Source of the DNA: a virus
Strand: one strand, 5' to 3'
DNA length: 34,714 nt
IMG/VR virus record: IMGVR_UViG_3300044522_000070
Location: 1-34,714 of that record
The position numbers were made by a program, and so were the translations under genes. Under the pieces are notes generated by a model, which made no database searches, was not told the DNA's origin, and saw only the letters and a list, made by a program, of their open reading frames with translations. Shown in pieces: positions 15,702 through 22,064 of the stretch (positions within the stretch are counted from its first letter, which is position 1; the number at the start of each line of letters is the position of its first letter).

Positions 15702-15973
15702 TTTAATGCCTTCATTGTCTTTTCGTGGGCTGCTTGCCACATGGTTTGTCGTTCCTGTTTGCTTAATTTTGCGCCTTGATCGACTTCCCAATGGCACGTT
15801 TGACACAGTGCCGCTACAAGGTTGTCGTCTGCCTTGATTCCTTTGGCTTTGCCGCCACCCCAGTTTGTATGTGCTGCCTGCACCATTTCCCCGCTGCCGC
15901 AATGCTGACAGTTTAGCAGGGCAACCCGTTTGAGCAATGCTTTGTCTCTGACGTATTGGTGTTTAGGATACAT
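15698..15973 (-). CDS. DUF1364 (YbcO-like) nuclease-type protein
   Basis: 91 residues from ATG at 15973, which overlaps the NinB stop; the open frame further upstream belongs to overlapping DNA. Zinc ligands are Cys22-x2-Cys25, His35 (AAHTNWGGGKAKGIKADD) and Cys57-x2-Cys60-His61, followed by VDQGAKLSKQER. The pattern AAHxNxxxGKxxGIKAxD...CxxCHxEVDQG is that of DUF1364, including the nuclease YbcO from a defective lambdoid prophage, an HNH/His-Me-like enzyme. It lies next to NinB as nin-region nucleases do. Likely in DNA recombination or repair. Confidence 0.85.
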   Translation of the reverse strand: MYPKHQYVRDKALLKRVALLNCQHCGSGEMVQAAHTNWGGGKAKGIKADDNLVAALCQTCHWEVDQGAKLSKQERQTMWQAAHEKTMKALN

Positions 15974-16370
15974 CAATGCCTTTTTGCGCTGCCCATGCGT
16001 ATAAAAACTCAATAAATTCGCTGCTTTCGCCCGTAGTGAATTTGTGGCTTTGCAGGCCAAGCTGGACAATTCTCTCACCGTCCAGGCTCGGGCAGACTTT
16101 GCCGATTTTCCTGTTTGTGTCGTGCGCCCATTGGTCAACCAACAATCTTTTCCAATCGTCTGCTGTCCAGTTGCTGCCTGCTGCTGCCATCTGCTTGCTG
16201 ATTTTGCCGATCAAGCTGTGAAACATCGCATTCTGTTCTGTGCTGCGGCGGCTTTGCTTGATTTCAATCGTCATTTTGTGCCCAGCCATCAGCATTGACT
16301 TGAGCATCGGCCAGACAACGGTCATCATTTCTTTGTGGGCCTGGACAGGTTCCCAGCAAGTGACTTTCAT
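15963..16370 (-). CDS. ninB: NinB-like recombination protein
   Basis: About 135 residues from ATG at 16370 (ATGA overlap with the upstream gene); a GTG at 16382 is possible. The region MTIEIKQSRRSTEQNAMFHSLIGKISKQ (R-R-S-x-x-Q-N-A-x-F/Y-H) and NWTADDWKRLLVDQWA, then a late VQLGLQSHKFTTGESSEFIEFLYAWAAQKGI, are the hallmarks of NinB, a ssDNA-binding lambda protein (Orf) that helps recombinases load. It sits with RusA, the DUF1364 nuclease and other nin-type genes. Confidence 0.88.
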   Translation of the reverse strand: MKVTCWEPVQAHKEMMTVVWPMLKSMLMAGHKMTIEIKQSRRSTEQNAMFHSLIGKISKQMAAAGSNWTADDWKRLLVDQWAHDTNRKIGKVCPSLDGERIVQLGLQSHKFTTGESSEFIEFLYAWAAQKGIDVS

Positions 16371-16822
16371 TCTTTTTCCCACCTAAATTTTGATTGACCT
16401 ACAACTTCCTGCCACTCTCTGCCGGGTCGGTTCTGCCATCCTTGATCAGTTCTGCCTTTTAGTTCTGCAATGACTTTCCACCCTGCTCCTTTTAATGACG
16501 CGCCAGATTCTGATTGCAAAGTGTAAGTAACCATTTTTTGCCAACCCAATTCTTTAGCAGCGTTCCAACATCTTGCGTATAAGAAAGAACAGCAGCCCTT
16601 TGGCGCATTGTCAACCACACAACATCGTATTACTTCAACAGTTTGTCCGTCATCTAGCGACCTGGACACGGGCCTTGAAACAATTGCAACACCTTTGCAT
16701 TGCTCACCATCAGAAACACCAACAGCAAAAAGTCCTCCAACTGGTGGTTTGTTGTGCCTATGAAAATTTCGAACAAAATTAATTGCCTCAGTCAGTTTCA
16801 TAGGTATTGCAACAAGTTTCAT
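16367..16822 (-). CDS. XF1762-like putative acetyltransferase
   Basis: 151 residues. The run KLTEAINFVRNFHRHNKPPVGGLFAVGV, GVAIVSRPVSR, VEVIRCCVVDNAPKGCCSFLYARCWNAAKELGW and YTLQSESGASLKGAGWKV is recognisable as the XF1762 family (first noted in a Xylella prophage), with GNAT-like features: a conserved V-x-R-x-x-V-x-x-x-x-P-x-x-x-C-S-x-L-Y. Role in phage biology is unknown; it is common in phages of Burkholderiales and Xanthomonadales near replication genes. Ends with ATGA overlap to NinB. Confidence 0.85.
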   Translation of the reverse strand: MKLVAIPMKLTEAINFVRNFHRHNKPPVGGLFAVGVSDGEQCKGVAIVSRPVSRSLDDGQTVEVIRCCVVDNAPKGCCSFLYARCWNAAKELGWQKMVTYTLQSESGASLKGAGWKVIAELKGRTDQGWQNRPGREWQEVVGQSKFRWEKE

Positions 16823-16974
16823 GGTTTTTTACTGTAACTCTGGAACGCTGGCACAGGCGGGGGGTTTAGTTTACAAGCATGGCGGTTAGCCTCTTGCAAT
16901 GATTGCCACGCCCAATTACAAGTTGTACAAACGTAATACGGCGGTTCTGATGCTGGTTTTACTTGTTTTAACAT
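16819..16974 (-). CDS. 51-residue zinc-finger-like protein
   Basis: ATG at 16974 with GAGGA six bases before it; ends with an ATGA overlap into the XF1762-like gene. Product has Cys16-x2-Cys19, then His32-x-Cys34, a C2HC spacing that could bind one zinc, and a Pro-rich tail. Short but well supported by its start signal, its coupling on one side and its tight fit to the upstream gene. Function unknown. Confidence 0.75.
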   Translation of the reverse strand: MLKQVKPASEPPYYVCTTCNWAWQSLQEANRHACKLNPPPVPAFQSYSKKP

Positions 16975-16975
16975 A

Positions 16976-17242
16976 TTATTCCTCGTAACTGCTATCGTAA
17001 TATTGAACTAAATCACATTCAACATCACCTGATTTGTTTAGTTGTGCAACTGTTTTTGCCACAATACTTCTAGCATCTTTTGGAAATGATTTTTGCAAAA
17101 CTTCAATTAATGTACTTGTCCGAGTTCGTTCAATAGATATATCTTCAAATTTCTCTAAAATTTCTTTATCAAGTCGAGCAATTGTTTTATCCAATTCACT
17201 AACAAGTGCTTCTAATGCACGGATTTCAATTGATTTGTCCAT
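16976..17242 (-). CDS. Coiled-coil small protein, unknown function
   Basis: 88 residues; residues 1-50 form a heptad-like helix (IRALEALVSELDKTIARLDKEILEKFEDI) and the acidic C-terminus ends DLVQYYDSSYEE. The ATG at 17242 overlaps the RusA stop by one base. No known family recognised. Codon choice is more A+T-rich than its neighbours, hinting at a recent arrival. Confidence 0.7.
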   Translation of the reverse strand: MDKSIEIRALEALVSELDKTIARLDKEILEKFEDISIERTRTSTLIEVLQKSFPKDARSIVAKTVAQLNKSGDVECDLVQYYDSSYEE

Positions 17243-17661
17243 TATTTTTCCTTAATCAAAACGTCAACACCACCAGTCTCGGCATACACCTTTGTTGTGT
17301 GAATCTCCACCACTTGCGAGTCATCACTGTAAACAATGCCATTCATTGCATCCATGAAAGATTTCACAACATTGTCCAGGTCTGGCTTCTTGCAAGGCCA
17401 TTCAGAGCCACTTAAACACGCCTCTGCTCGCTTTTTGGGGTATGACTTAGGCACTGGTAGCCTGACGTAAATAAAAGCCTCTAGCGCCGTTTTAAGCGGT
17501 TCACTGCTTCCCATTGCTTGCAAGGCATAAAACCTTACTTGGTCTTCGTAGCTGGCGGTCTTGGCGTCGGTGTAGGTTGCGACAAAGTTTCCTCGTCGAG
17601 CAAACCGCGGTCGCCCTTTGCCGTGCGGCTGGCCTGGTACTGTGAACATGATTTGCATCAT
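17242..17661 (-). CDS. rusA: RusA-type Holliday junction resolvase
   Basis: 139 residues. The N-terminal FTVPGQPHGKGRPRF and the catalytic block KKPDLDNVVKSFMDAMNGIVYSDDSQV are definitive: Asp94, Asp96, Lys100 and the D113/D114 pair correspond to the acidic catalytic residues and Lys of RusA. It resolves four-way junctions in replicating or recombining DNA, which allows packaging of unbranched DNA. Starts with ATGA overlap. Confidence 0.95.
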   Translation of the reverse strand: MMQIMFTVPGQPHGKGRPRFARRGNFVATYTDAKTASYEDQVRFYALQAMGSSEPLKTALEAFIYVRLPVPKSYPKKRAEACLSGSEWPCKKPDLDNVVKSFMDAMNGIVYSDDSQVVEIHTTKVYAETGGVDVLIKEK

Positions 17662-17870
17662 TTGATTGCCCTAATTCGCTCGATGATCATTGATCGCAAT
17701 CCCGGAAAATCTTGTTCCAATTCCCGAAAGCGTTGAAGTAGGTACTCGCGGCGTCCATCCTTCAGGGCTTGATCCCCACCAGCTAACGCCATCAGTGCGT
17801 ACGTCTGGATCAATGTCTCCAGTGAGTTCCAGGGCGGCGGTAATGTCGGCTTCGGTGTGGTTGTAGCCAT
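17658..17870 (-). CDS. Small helical protein (frame overlapping the 17671-17913 gene)
   Basis: 70 codons. The stretch LETLIQTYALMALAGGDQALKDGRREYLLQRFRELEQDF is a natural-looking helical protein; the first 16 codons are Thr/Pro-rich and may not be translated (TTG at 17812 or an ATG at 17785 are alternative starts). Ends with an ATGA overlap to RusA, which argues that this frame is really translated. It shares 200 bases with the gene in the other frame. Confidence 0.6.
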   Translation of the reverse strand: MATTTPKPTLPPPWNSLETLIQTYALMALAGGDQALKDGRREYLLQRFRELEQDFPGLRSMIIERIRAIK

Positions 17871-17913
17871 TGCGGGTTTCGTCTAGCAGCATATGAGCCT
17901 GAAAATAATTCAT
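17671..17913 (-). CDS. Small conserved-type phage protein, C-terminus overlapping another gene
   Basis: 80 codons from ATG at 17913, two bases after the stop of the upstream gene, with AAGGA upstream. The first 34 residues (NYFQAHMLLDETRNGYNHTEADITAALELTGD) look like a common small phage protein; the following 46 (Trp/Gly/Ser/Pro-rich) look like translation of the other frame's gene in a shifted frame. The original stop may have been lost, so the protein now reads into the next gene. Function unknown. Confidence 0.55.
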   Translation of the reverse strand: MNYFQAHMLLDETRNGYNHTEADITAALELTGDIDPDVRTDGVSWWGSSPEGWTPRVPTSTLSGIGTRFSGIAINDHRAN

Positions 17914-17915
17914 AA

Positions 17916-18167
17916 TCACCAATCCTTCTGTTGGTCAGGTTGTTTATACCAATCAGCCACAGGCTTACTCAACAACTGGCGATCTGCCCATTGCTTGTAA
18001 GTTGATGTAGATTGATTGACAGGCTTTGCGCCCCACTGATGATGGCTGCACTTAGGTGACGATCCTTCCATGCGTACAGACCACAAGTTAAAACAGCCGT
18101 TGACGCTGCACAGCAGATCAGATTTGCCCTCGGAGATTTCCTCTTTTTTGAAATTAGTTAGCGCCAT
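17916..18167 (-). CDS. Small zinc-binding-like protein next to the replication gene
   Basis: 83 residues. Residues Cys20, Cys25, Cys40 and His42-His43 suit a metal site (LLCSVNGCFNLWSVR ... PKCSHHQWG). The family recurs in phages beside replication genes; I know no function. It overlaps the initiator stop by 14 bases, so the two are translationally linked. Confidence 0.65.
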   Translation of the reverse strand: MALTNFKKEEISEGKSDLLCSVNGCFNLWSVRMEGSSPKCSHHQWGAKPVNQSTSTYKQWADRQLLSKPVADWYKQPDQQKDW

Positions 18168-18924
18168 GATATTTTCCCTCTACGATTTTTGCAAAATTGC
18201 TGGGTTTAAGAATCCATTCCAGATCGGCGGTAAACGCTCGTCCGTCTTTGCTGTTCACCTTGCCGACCAGGAATCTAGATTTTTGGATGTAACCAAAAAA
18301 GTCGTTAAACCAATCCAGCACTGCGCTTGCGCTGATCGGCTTATCCTTACCAAGTTCTGCCGCTACCTCTCGCCAGCGCTGCCGTAAGTAGCCCTGTCTA
18401 GCAGCATTCCAGACTTCAACCCTTCGCAAAGTGGGTAGCTGCTGGTGGTACAGGTCTATGACTCCCTGATGCTGACAGTCTGGCAACACAGGGCCACCGT
18501 CAGGTGGACATATATTGGTATCTATTGTGTTTTGTGTAATGGGTAATGGGTTCTGGGTAATGGGTACTGTGTTATGTGTAGCATTGCCTTCGGATTGCGT
18601 TCGCAATGCGTTCGCATCCCAACGGACTTTTGCACTCTGAGAAGCCTTCTGACTTTTCTCGCCAGCTTTGGCAATTTCACGTTGTACACGGTCTGAAACC
18701 CAACCTGAATCAGTGCGAATGAAGAACTCTTGCAATACGATGGCAATGCTTTCGCAATGCGTTCGCATACGAATATTCCGAGCCACTTCGTTGACTTCTA
18801 GCGGAATCGGTTTTTCGTGAAGGTAGATCCAGTCCAGCAATCGCCGGTAAGCTAGATCTTCAAGTTCTGACAGGTGTGCAGTGTGTGACTGATAGTCACC
18901 AATGTTGAACTGGTAGTAGTGCAT
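18154..18924 (-). CDS. DUF1376 replication initiator-like protein (lambda O analogue)
   Basis: 256 residues from ATG at 18924 (AAGG seven bases before; the in-frame extension to 19020 is not needed). Residues 1-80 are the DUF1376 domain: YYQFNIGDYQSHTAHLSELEDLAYRRLLDWIYLHEKPIP. A Gln/Asn/Thr-rich linker (about 105-140) follows, containing a PITQN repeat, and then a helical C-terminal domain (RRVEVWNAARQGYLRQRWREVA ... DWFNDFFGYIQKSRFLVGK). Proteins of this build are winged-helix initiators in temperate and virulent phages. It is the first gene after the Cro-like regulator, as lambda O is near cro. No helicase or loader gene is seen, so host DnaB must be recruited. The gene carries iterons (18585-18768). 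Confidence 0.85.
   Translation of the reverse strand: MHYYQFNIGDYQSHTAHLSELEDLAYRRLLDWIYLHEKPIPLEVNEVARNIRMRTHCESIAIVLQEFFIRTDSGWVSDRVQREIAKAGEKSQKASQSAKVRWDANALRTQSEGNATHNTVPITQNPLPITQNTIDTNICPPDGGPVLPDCQHQGVIDLYHQQLPTLRRVEVWNAARQGYLRQRWREVAAELGKDKPISASAVLDWFNDFFGYIQKSRFLVGKVNSKDGRAFTADLEWILKPSNFAKIVEGKYHGAN
18585..18768 (-). other. Candidate replication origin: iterons within the initiator gene
   Basis: Two clusters of 11-bp units of type TGCGTTCGCAW. Cluster A (18585-18617) has three tandem units, the first degenerate (9/11). Cluster B (18736-18768) has a degenerate unit (8/11) and then two good ones. A perfect 18-bp direct repeat (TTCGCAATGCGTTCGCAT) lies at 18600-18617 and 18751-18768. 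In the two places it is read in different codon frames, so protein constraint cannot explain it. Each unit core TGCG-TT-CGCA is a dyad. A+T-rich DNA at 18509-18540 and a GGGTAATGGGT pair (18541-18551, 18555-18565) flank it, as in lambda's ori within O. Confidence 0.7.
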
Positions 18925-19026
18925 TTTTGACCTTACTTCGTTGGCCTGCTTCACTGAGAAAGAACATCGGCAGGAGGGTGAAGAATCCTCTTTTCGTCCG
19001 CTAAGACTAGCCGTGCCCAAATTTTA

Positions 19027-19179
19027 CTATGCAAACCACCCTGGTCGCAAGACTTTCAGCTGCCAGATGCGCTTCTCAGGAATCGTTTCCCACTGGCTGA
19101 CAGCAGCGTCACTGATCTCCAGCAATGCCGCCAGCTTTGCCTGGGAGCCAGCAAGAGTGATCGCCTGTTCTTTAGTCAT
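19027..19179 (-). CDS. Cro-like DNA-binding regulator
   Basis: 50 residues, ATG at 19179. The sequence has a helix-turn-helix of Cro/YdaS type: TKEQAITLAGSQAKLAALLE, then ISDAAVSQWE (recognition helix) and the C-terminal KRIWQLKVLRPGWF. It faces away from the early + strand genes and opens the - strand operon with the initiator gene 102 bases later. A TACAAT at 19190-19185 suggests transcription starting at or very near the ATG (leaderless), but no good -35 is seen. It would repress by binding the dyads at 19189-19200 and 19269-19280. No CI gene is present. Confidence 0.85.
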   Translation of the reverse strand: MTKEQAITLAGSQAKLAALLEISDAAVSQWETIPEKRIWQLKVLRPGWFA

Positions 19180-19188
19180 GCCGCATTG

Positions 19189-19200
19189 TAAGCCAGCTTT
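19189..19200. promoter_or_regulatory. Operator-like dyad 1
   Basis: TAAGC-CA-GCTTT, a dyad with one outer mismatch. Its first 11 bases are an exact inverted copy of part of dyad 2. It overlaps the TACAAT box upstream of the Cro-like gene. Confidence 0.55.
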
Positions 19201-19254
19201 ACAGAGTGAGAGCTGTCAATACCTGACTAAAGTTAAGGGAGATTAACAAAGTAG

Positions 19255-19284
19255 TTGACGCAAGCATTTAAGCTGGCTTATGAT
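19255..19284 (+). promoter_or_regulatory. Early + strand promoter (PL-like)
   Basis: TTGACG (19255-19260) and TATGAT (19279-19284), spaced by 18 bases; each box has five of six consensus bases. Transcription would begin near 19291 and precede the first early gene at 19333. The -10 overlaps dyad 2, as repressor operators do. Confidence 0.75.
19269..19280. promoter_or_regulatory. Operator-like dyad 2
   Basis: TAAGC-TG-GCTTA is a perfect 5+2+5 dyad covering the spacer end and first bases of the early -10 box. The same 11-base core (AAGCTGGCTTA) occurs in inverse orientation at dyad 1 and again inside the gene at 22320-22601 (22494-22504). Binding here would block early transcription. Confidence 0.6.
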
Positions 19285-19332
19285 GCAGTCAATCCTCAAC
19301 ACAACGTAGAGGTCTTTTTAGGAGTAAGCAGC

Positions 19333-19488
19333 ATGAACACACATCAAATTGAAGCGGCAGAGTACGAAGCAACATACAACCCAGCAGATCGATTTGCGGG
19401 CTTCGATTGTGGCGACAGAGACTATGACTACGAAGCAGCGCTTCAAGATCAGAACGAAGAGTTTGCACGCGAAAACGGCATTTTGTAA
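19333..19488 (+). CDS. First early protein, small and acidic
   Basis: 51 residues from ATG at 19333, with AGGAG (19320-19324) eight bases before it. A longer reading begins at a TTG that is really the -35 box, so it is rejected. The product is rich in Asp, Glu, Tyr (DCGDRDYDYEAALQDQ). Acidic first-early proteins often mimic DNA or inhibit host enzymes, but nothing here proves that. No family recognised. Confidence 0.75.
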   Translation: MNTHQIEAAEYEATYNPADRFAGFDCGDRDYDYEAALQDQNEEFARENGIL

Positions 19489-19499
19489 ATCAATCAAAC

Positions 19500-19513
19500 G
19501 GGGCTTCGGCCCC
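19500..19513 (+). other. UUCG hairpin upstream of the 19526 gene
   Basis: GGGGC-TTCG-GCCCC is a very stable tetraloop hairpin that ends 12 bases before the ATG at 19526. No T-run follows, so a terminator is unlikely. It may stabilise the mRNA or affect translation start. Confidence 0.5.
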
Positions 19514-19525
19514 TGAAAGAACATC

Positions 19526-19858
19526 ATGAAAACTCCCGTCTGGACAACTGGCTACAAGCCAACCAAAGAAGACTGTAAAGGTCTGTACAACTACAGCTTT
19601 GAGACGGCTGGCGGTCTTGTGCTGGACTGCTACTTGGCATTTGAAGCTGAAGAACGTGCCACTTACGATCACCCTGGCAGTGCAGTTGCCGTTGAGTTGA
19701 TCTGGGCTTTGGTCGAAGGCGTAGACATTTCCGAGGTCATTGGCGATCTGGCTGGCACGATTGAAGAAGAAGCCTTGGAAGACATGGCAGTCAAAGCGGA
19801 AGATGACCAGTACGACAAGGGCCAGGAACGCTACGAAGATAGGAGAGACTCGGAATGA
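19526..19858 (+). CDS. Acidic early protein, unknown function
   Basis: 110 residues; the start is preceded by a weak ribosome site (GAAAGAA) and the UUCG hairpin. The N-terminal KTPVWTTGYKPTKEDCKGLYNY segment and long acidic helix (residues 60-105, EGVDISEVIGDLAGTIEEEALEDM) are visible; no catalytic motif. Ends four bases into the next gene. Not recognised. Confidence 0.7.
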   Translation: MKTPVWTTGYKPTKEDCKGLYNYSFETAGGLVLDCYLAFEAEERATYDHPGSAVAVELIWALVEGVDISEVIGDLAGTIEEEALEDMAVKAEDDQYDKGQERYEDRRDSE

Positions 19859-20169
19859 ACAAACATACGCCAGCACCTTGGAAATTTACGGAGGGCGAAT
19901 ACTTCTACGTTAATGCGCGAGTTAATGGACAGCGAATCTTTATTCTTCAGCGAAAAAAGTCAGTTGTTGCCGCCTCAACCGCATATCAGGAAGCCGAGGA
20001 AGACCGTATTCGCGCCGACTGTCAATTGATAGCTGCTGCGCCTGATCTGCTGGAGGCGGCTGTTGCGCTTAAAGACGCTTGCAATCGGCCATCTGCTGCA
20101 AGAACAAGGGCAGAAGCGTGGAGGGCTTTAGATAAAGCCATTGCCAAAGCCACCGGGGATGCTGAATGA
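19855..20169 (+). CDS. Early protein with the LIAAAPDLLEA motif
   Basis: 104 residues. APWKF at the start and C-terminal ADCQLIAAAPDLLEAAVALKDAC are recurrent in small phage proteins, where an N-terminal beta hairpin is followed by this helix. The function of the group is unknown. Translation is coupled on both sides by four-base overlaps. Confidence 0.75.
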   Translation: MNKHTPAPWKFTEGEYFYVNARVNGQRIFILQRKKSVVAASTAYQEAEEDRIRADCQLIAAAPDLLEAAVALKDACNRPSAARTRAEAWRALDKAIAKATGDAE

Positions 20170-20435
20170 ATCACTTGATCAACTGGACGCTGGCTGTAGC
20201 GACAGCTTTGGTCTTGTCTACCGCATACCTGCTGGACGGCCCTAGCGATCACCAGGCTGCAATGGATGCTGCGGCTGATGCCAAGGCTACTCAACGTGAA
20301 CAAGCGGCTCTGGCGAGGTTTGAGAAGGCTGCACAACAGATGTGTGGCGATAACGCAGGCTGGAAGTTGCTGGAGAACGGCGCTGTCCAATGTTTTACTA
20401 AACGTGGAAAGAAAACTTTAAAGGTGCAATTATGA
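20166..20435 (+). CDS. Early membrane-anchored/exported small protein
   Basis: 89 residues with one hydrophobic segment (INWTLAVATALVLSTAYLL, residues 5-23), followed by a charged helix (HQAAMDAAADAKATQREQAALARFEKAAQ) and a C-terminal Lys-rich end that has two Cys (CGDNAGWKLLENGAVQCFTKRG). Probably inserted in or sent across the inner membrane, with a disulfide or periplasmic domain. Such early proteins may guard against superinfection, but this is speculation. Confidence 0.7.
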   Translation: MNHLINWTLAVATALVLSTAYLLDGPSDHQAAMDAAADAKATQREQAALARFEKAAQQMCGDNAGWKLLENGAVQCFTKRGKKTLKVQL

Positions 20436-20626
20436 GTATTGATCAGATTCTGGCAGGCGTCACTGACGTTGCCAACCGTGCGTATGAGGGTGCTGACCCG
20501 GCTGACCGGCTGGCGTTTGAGGTTGGGATGTTGCATTCCAAGCTGCGGGAAATGTCGTACCTGCTGGCTAACGCCAATGAGCACATCAAAGAGTTGGAAA
20601 TTGAACTTGCATACGAAAGGAAATGA
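20432..20626 (+). CDS. Small helical early protein
   Basis: 64 residues, ATGA overlap with the gene before and a one-base gap to the next start. The protein is helical (ADRLAFEVGMLHSKLREMSYLLANANEHIKELEIELAYERK) with heptad spacing in the second half, so likely a dimeric coiled coil. No known family. Confidence 0.65.
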   Translation: MSIDQILAGVTDVANRAYEGADPADRLAFEVGMLHSKLREMSYLLANANEHIKELEIELAYERK

Positions 20627-20627
20627 A

Positions 20628-20813
20628 ATGACAACCATCATGCTTCACCAAATTACGACGCTCGAATTGACCGAGACAAATGCACTAACCACCAGTTCAG
20701 GCAGTTTGTTCTGGAGGCGCAAGCTGATCGTCACTGATGACAAAGGCAACAGAACTGAGATTAACTTGTTTGCTGAAAACAAAGAACCATTGGAAATCAA
20801 GGAGGTTGCATGA
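20628..20813 (+). CDS. Small beta-rich early protein
   Basis: 61 residues from ATG at 20628, with AAAGGAA seven bases before it; ends with an ATGA overlap into the ERF gene. Likely a small beta barrel (SLFWRRKLIVTDDKGNRTEINLFAENKEPLEIK). A longer reading beginning at 20439 is in a different frame and is not credible. Function unknown. Confidence 0.65.
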   Translation: MTTIMLHQITTLELTETNALTTSSGSLFWRRKLIVTDDKGNRTEINLFAENKEPLEIKEVA

Positions 20814-21424
20814 AAATCTACCAAGCAATCAACGCTGTACAGGCGGAACTATCTACCATTGGCATCACCAAAGATCGCACGAACTCGCAAGGATCTGGTT
20901 ACAAATTCCGCGGCATTGATGATGTTTACAACGCGATCAGCCCACTCCTGGCTAAACATGGGCTTTGCATCCTGCCGCGAGTGTTGACCAGGGAATGCGT
21001 AGAACGCTCCAGCAAGGCCGGGGCAGCTTTGTTCTATGTGACCGTGGAGGTTGAGTTTGATTTTGTTTCGGCAGAGGATGGCAGCAAACACACTGTTAAG
21101 ACCTTTGGCGAAGCAATGGACAGCGGCGACAAGGCCACAAACAAAGCGATGAGCGCAGCTTACAAATACGCAGCGTTTCAGGCGTTCAGCATTCCCACTG
21201 AATCAGACAATGACGCGGATGCATCCACCCATGTTGTGCAATCTCAGCCAGCACCCAAAGCAACAGACGCCACTATCAATATGCTTCTGGATGACATTGC
21301 CGAATCCAATACGCACGACCTGCTTAAAGAAGCATTCTTCAAGGCCATCAAAACAGTGGGTAATGATGCTGACGCCCGAGATCGAATCACCAAAGCAAAA
21401 GACGAACAGAAAGCAAAACTATGA
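20810..21424 (+). CDS. erf: ERF-family single-strand annealing recombinase
   Basis: 204 residues. The motifs YKFRGIDDVYNAISPLLAKHG (31-51), FYVTVEVEFDF, and KTFGEAMDSGDKATNKAMSAAYKYA are definitive for ERF (P22 Erf family), which anneals complementary single strands and circularises or repairs phage DNA. The C-terminal third is a linker and a helical tail. It is followed immediately (ATGA) by its nuclease partner gene. Confidence 0.96.
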   Translation: MKIYQAINAVQAELSTIGITKDRTNSQGSGYKFRGIDDVYNAISPLLAKHGLCILPRVLTRECVERSSKAGAALFYVTVEVEFDFVSAEDGSKHTVKTFGEAMDSGDKATNKAMSAAYKYAAFQAFSIPTESDNDADASTHVVQSQPAPKATDATINMLLDDIAESNTHDLLKEAFFKAIKTVGNDADARDRITKAKDEQKAKL

Positions 21425-22056
21425 GCATCCTATTTCGCGCAAGCGCCCTGTCAGCAATCATGACCGACGGCAAGGGCAAAGATGAACTTTCTGTCGGGGC
21501 TAAGACTTACGTGACCAAGCTGGCCAAAGAGTTTATTTACGGCTACGACGAACGGGTTACCAGCAAGTACATGGACAAGGGCATCCAGGTCGAGGACGAA
21601 TCCATTGATTTGTACAACGCCGTACACCTGACCAGCTACAGCAAAAACACTGAGCGCAAGAACAACGCCTGGATAACTGGCGAGGCTGACATTGTTGCTG
21701 ATGACCGAATCATTGACATTAAAAGCAGCTGGTGTCTGACCACCTTCCCGGTGCTGGCTGACCAAGGTGAAGACAAGGGCTACGAATGGCAGCTACGCGC
21801 TTACATGATGCTGTGGGACAAGCCAAGGGCAGACATTGCGTATTGCCTGGTCAGCACTCCCGAGGCTTTGATCGGCTGGGAGAATAAAGCGCTTCACCAG
21901 GTTGACCACATCAACCGCGAGTTGCGCGTGACCGTTGTTCCTTATGTCCGAGACTCGGTAATGGAAGACAAAATCAAAGTCAAAGTCGAAGCGGCACGGG
22001 TCTATTACGACCAGGTTATTCAAGAAATCAGCAATCAACACACTTACTCTTACTGA
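21421..22056 (+). CDS. YqaJ-like exonuclease, PD-(D/E)XK superfamily
   Basis: 211 residues. The nuclease motif is TGEADIVADDRIIDIKSSW: Asp90, then Asp99-x-Lys101; an acidic pair at 58-60 comes before and YEWQLRAYMML (Gln124) after. The order and the coupling to ERF mean a 5'-3' exonuclease that makes the single strands ERF uses, as in Red systems. N-terminus RASALSAIMTD is usual in these nucleases. Confidence 0.9.
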   Translation: MSILFRASALSAIMTDGKGKDELSVGAKTYVTKLAKEFIYGYDERVTSKYMDKGIQVEDESIDLYNAVHLTSYSKNTERKNNAWITGEADIVADDRIIDIKSSWCLTTFPVLADQGEDKGYEWQLRAYMMLWDKPRADIAYCLVSTPEALIGWENKALHQVDHINRELRVTVVPYVRDSVMEDKIKVKVEAARVYYDQVIQEISNQHTYSY

Positions 22057-22064
22057 AAGAAATC

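Noticed and set aside
18925-19020. N-terminal extension of the initiator protein
   Set aside because: The ATG at 18924 has an AAGG signal and the DUF1376 domain begins right there; the extension looks like untranslated DNA.
19255-19332. Longer start (TTG at 19255) for the first early gene
   Set aside because: The TTG is the promoter -35 box, and a strong AGGAG precedes the ATG at 19333.
19500-19513. Rho-independent terminator
   Set aside because: Strong hairpin but no T-run follows, and a gene starts 12 bases later.
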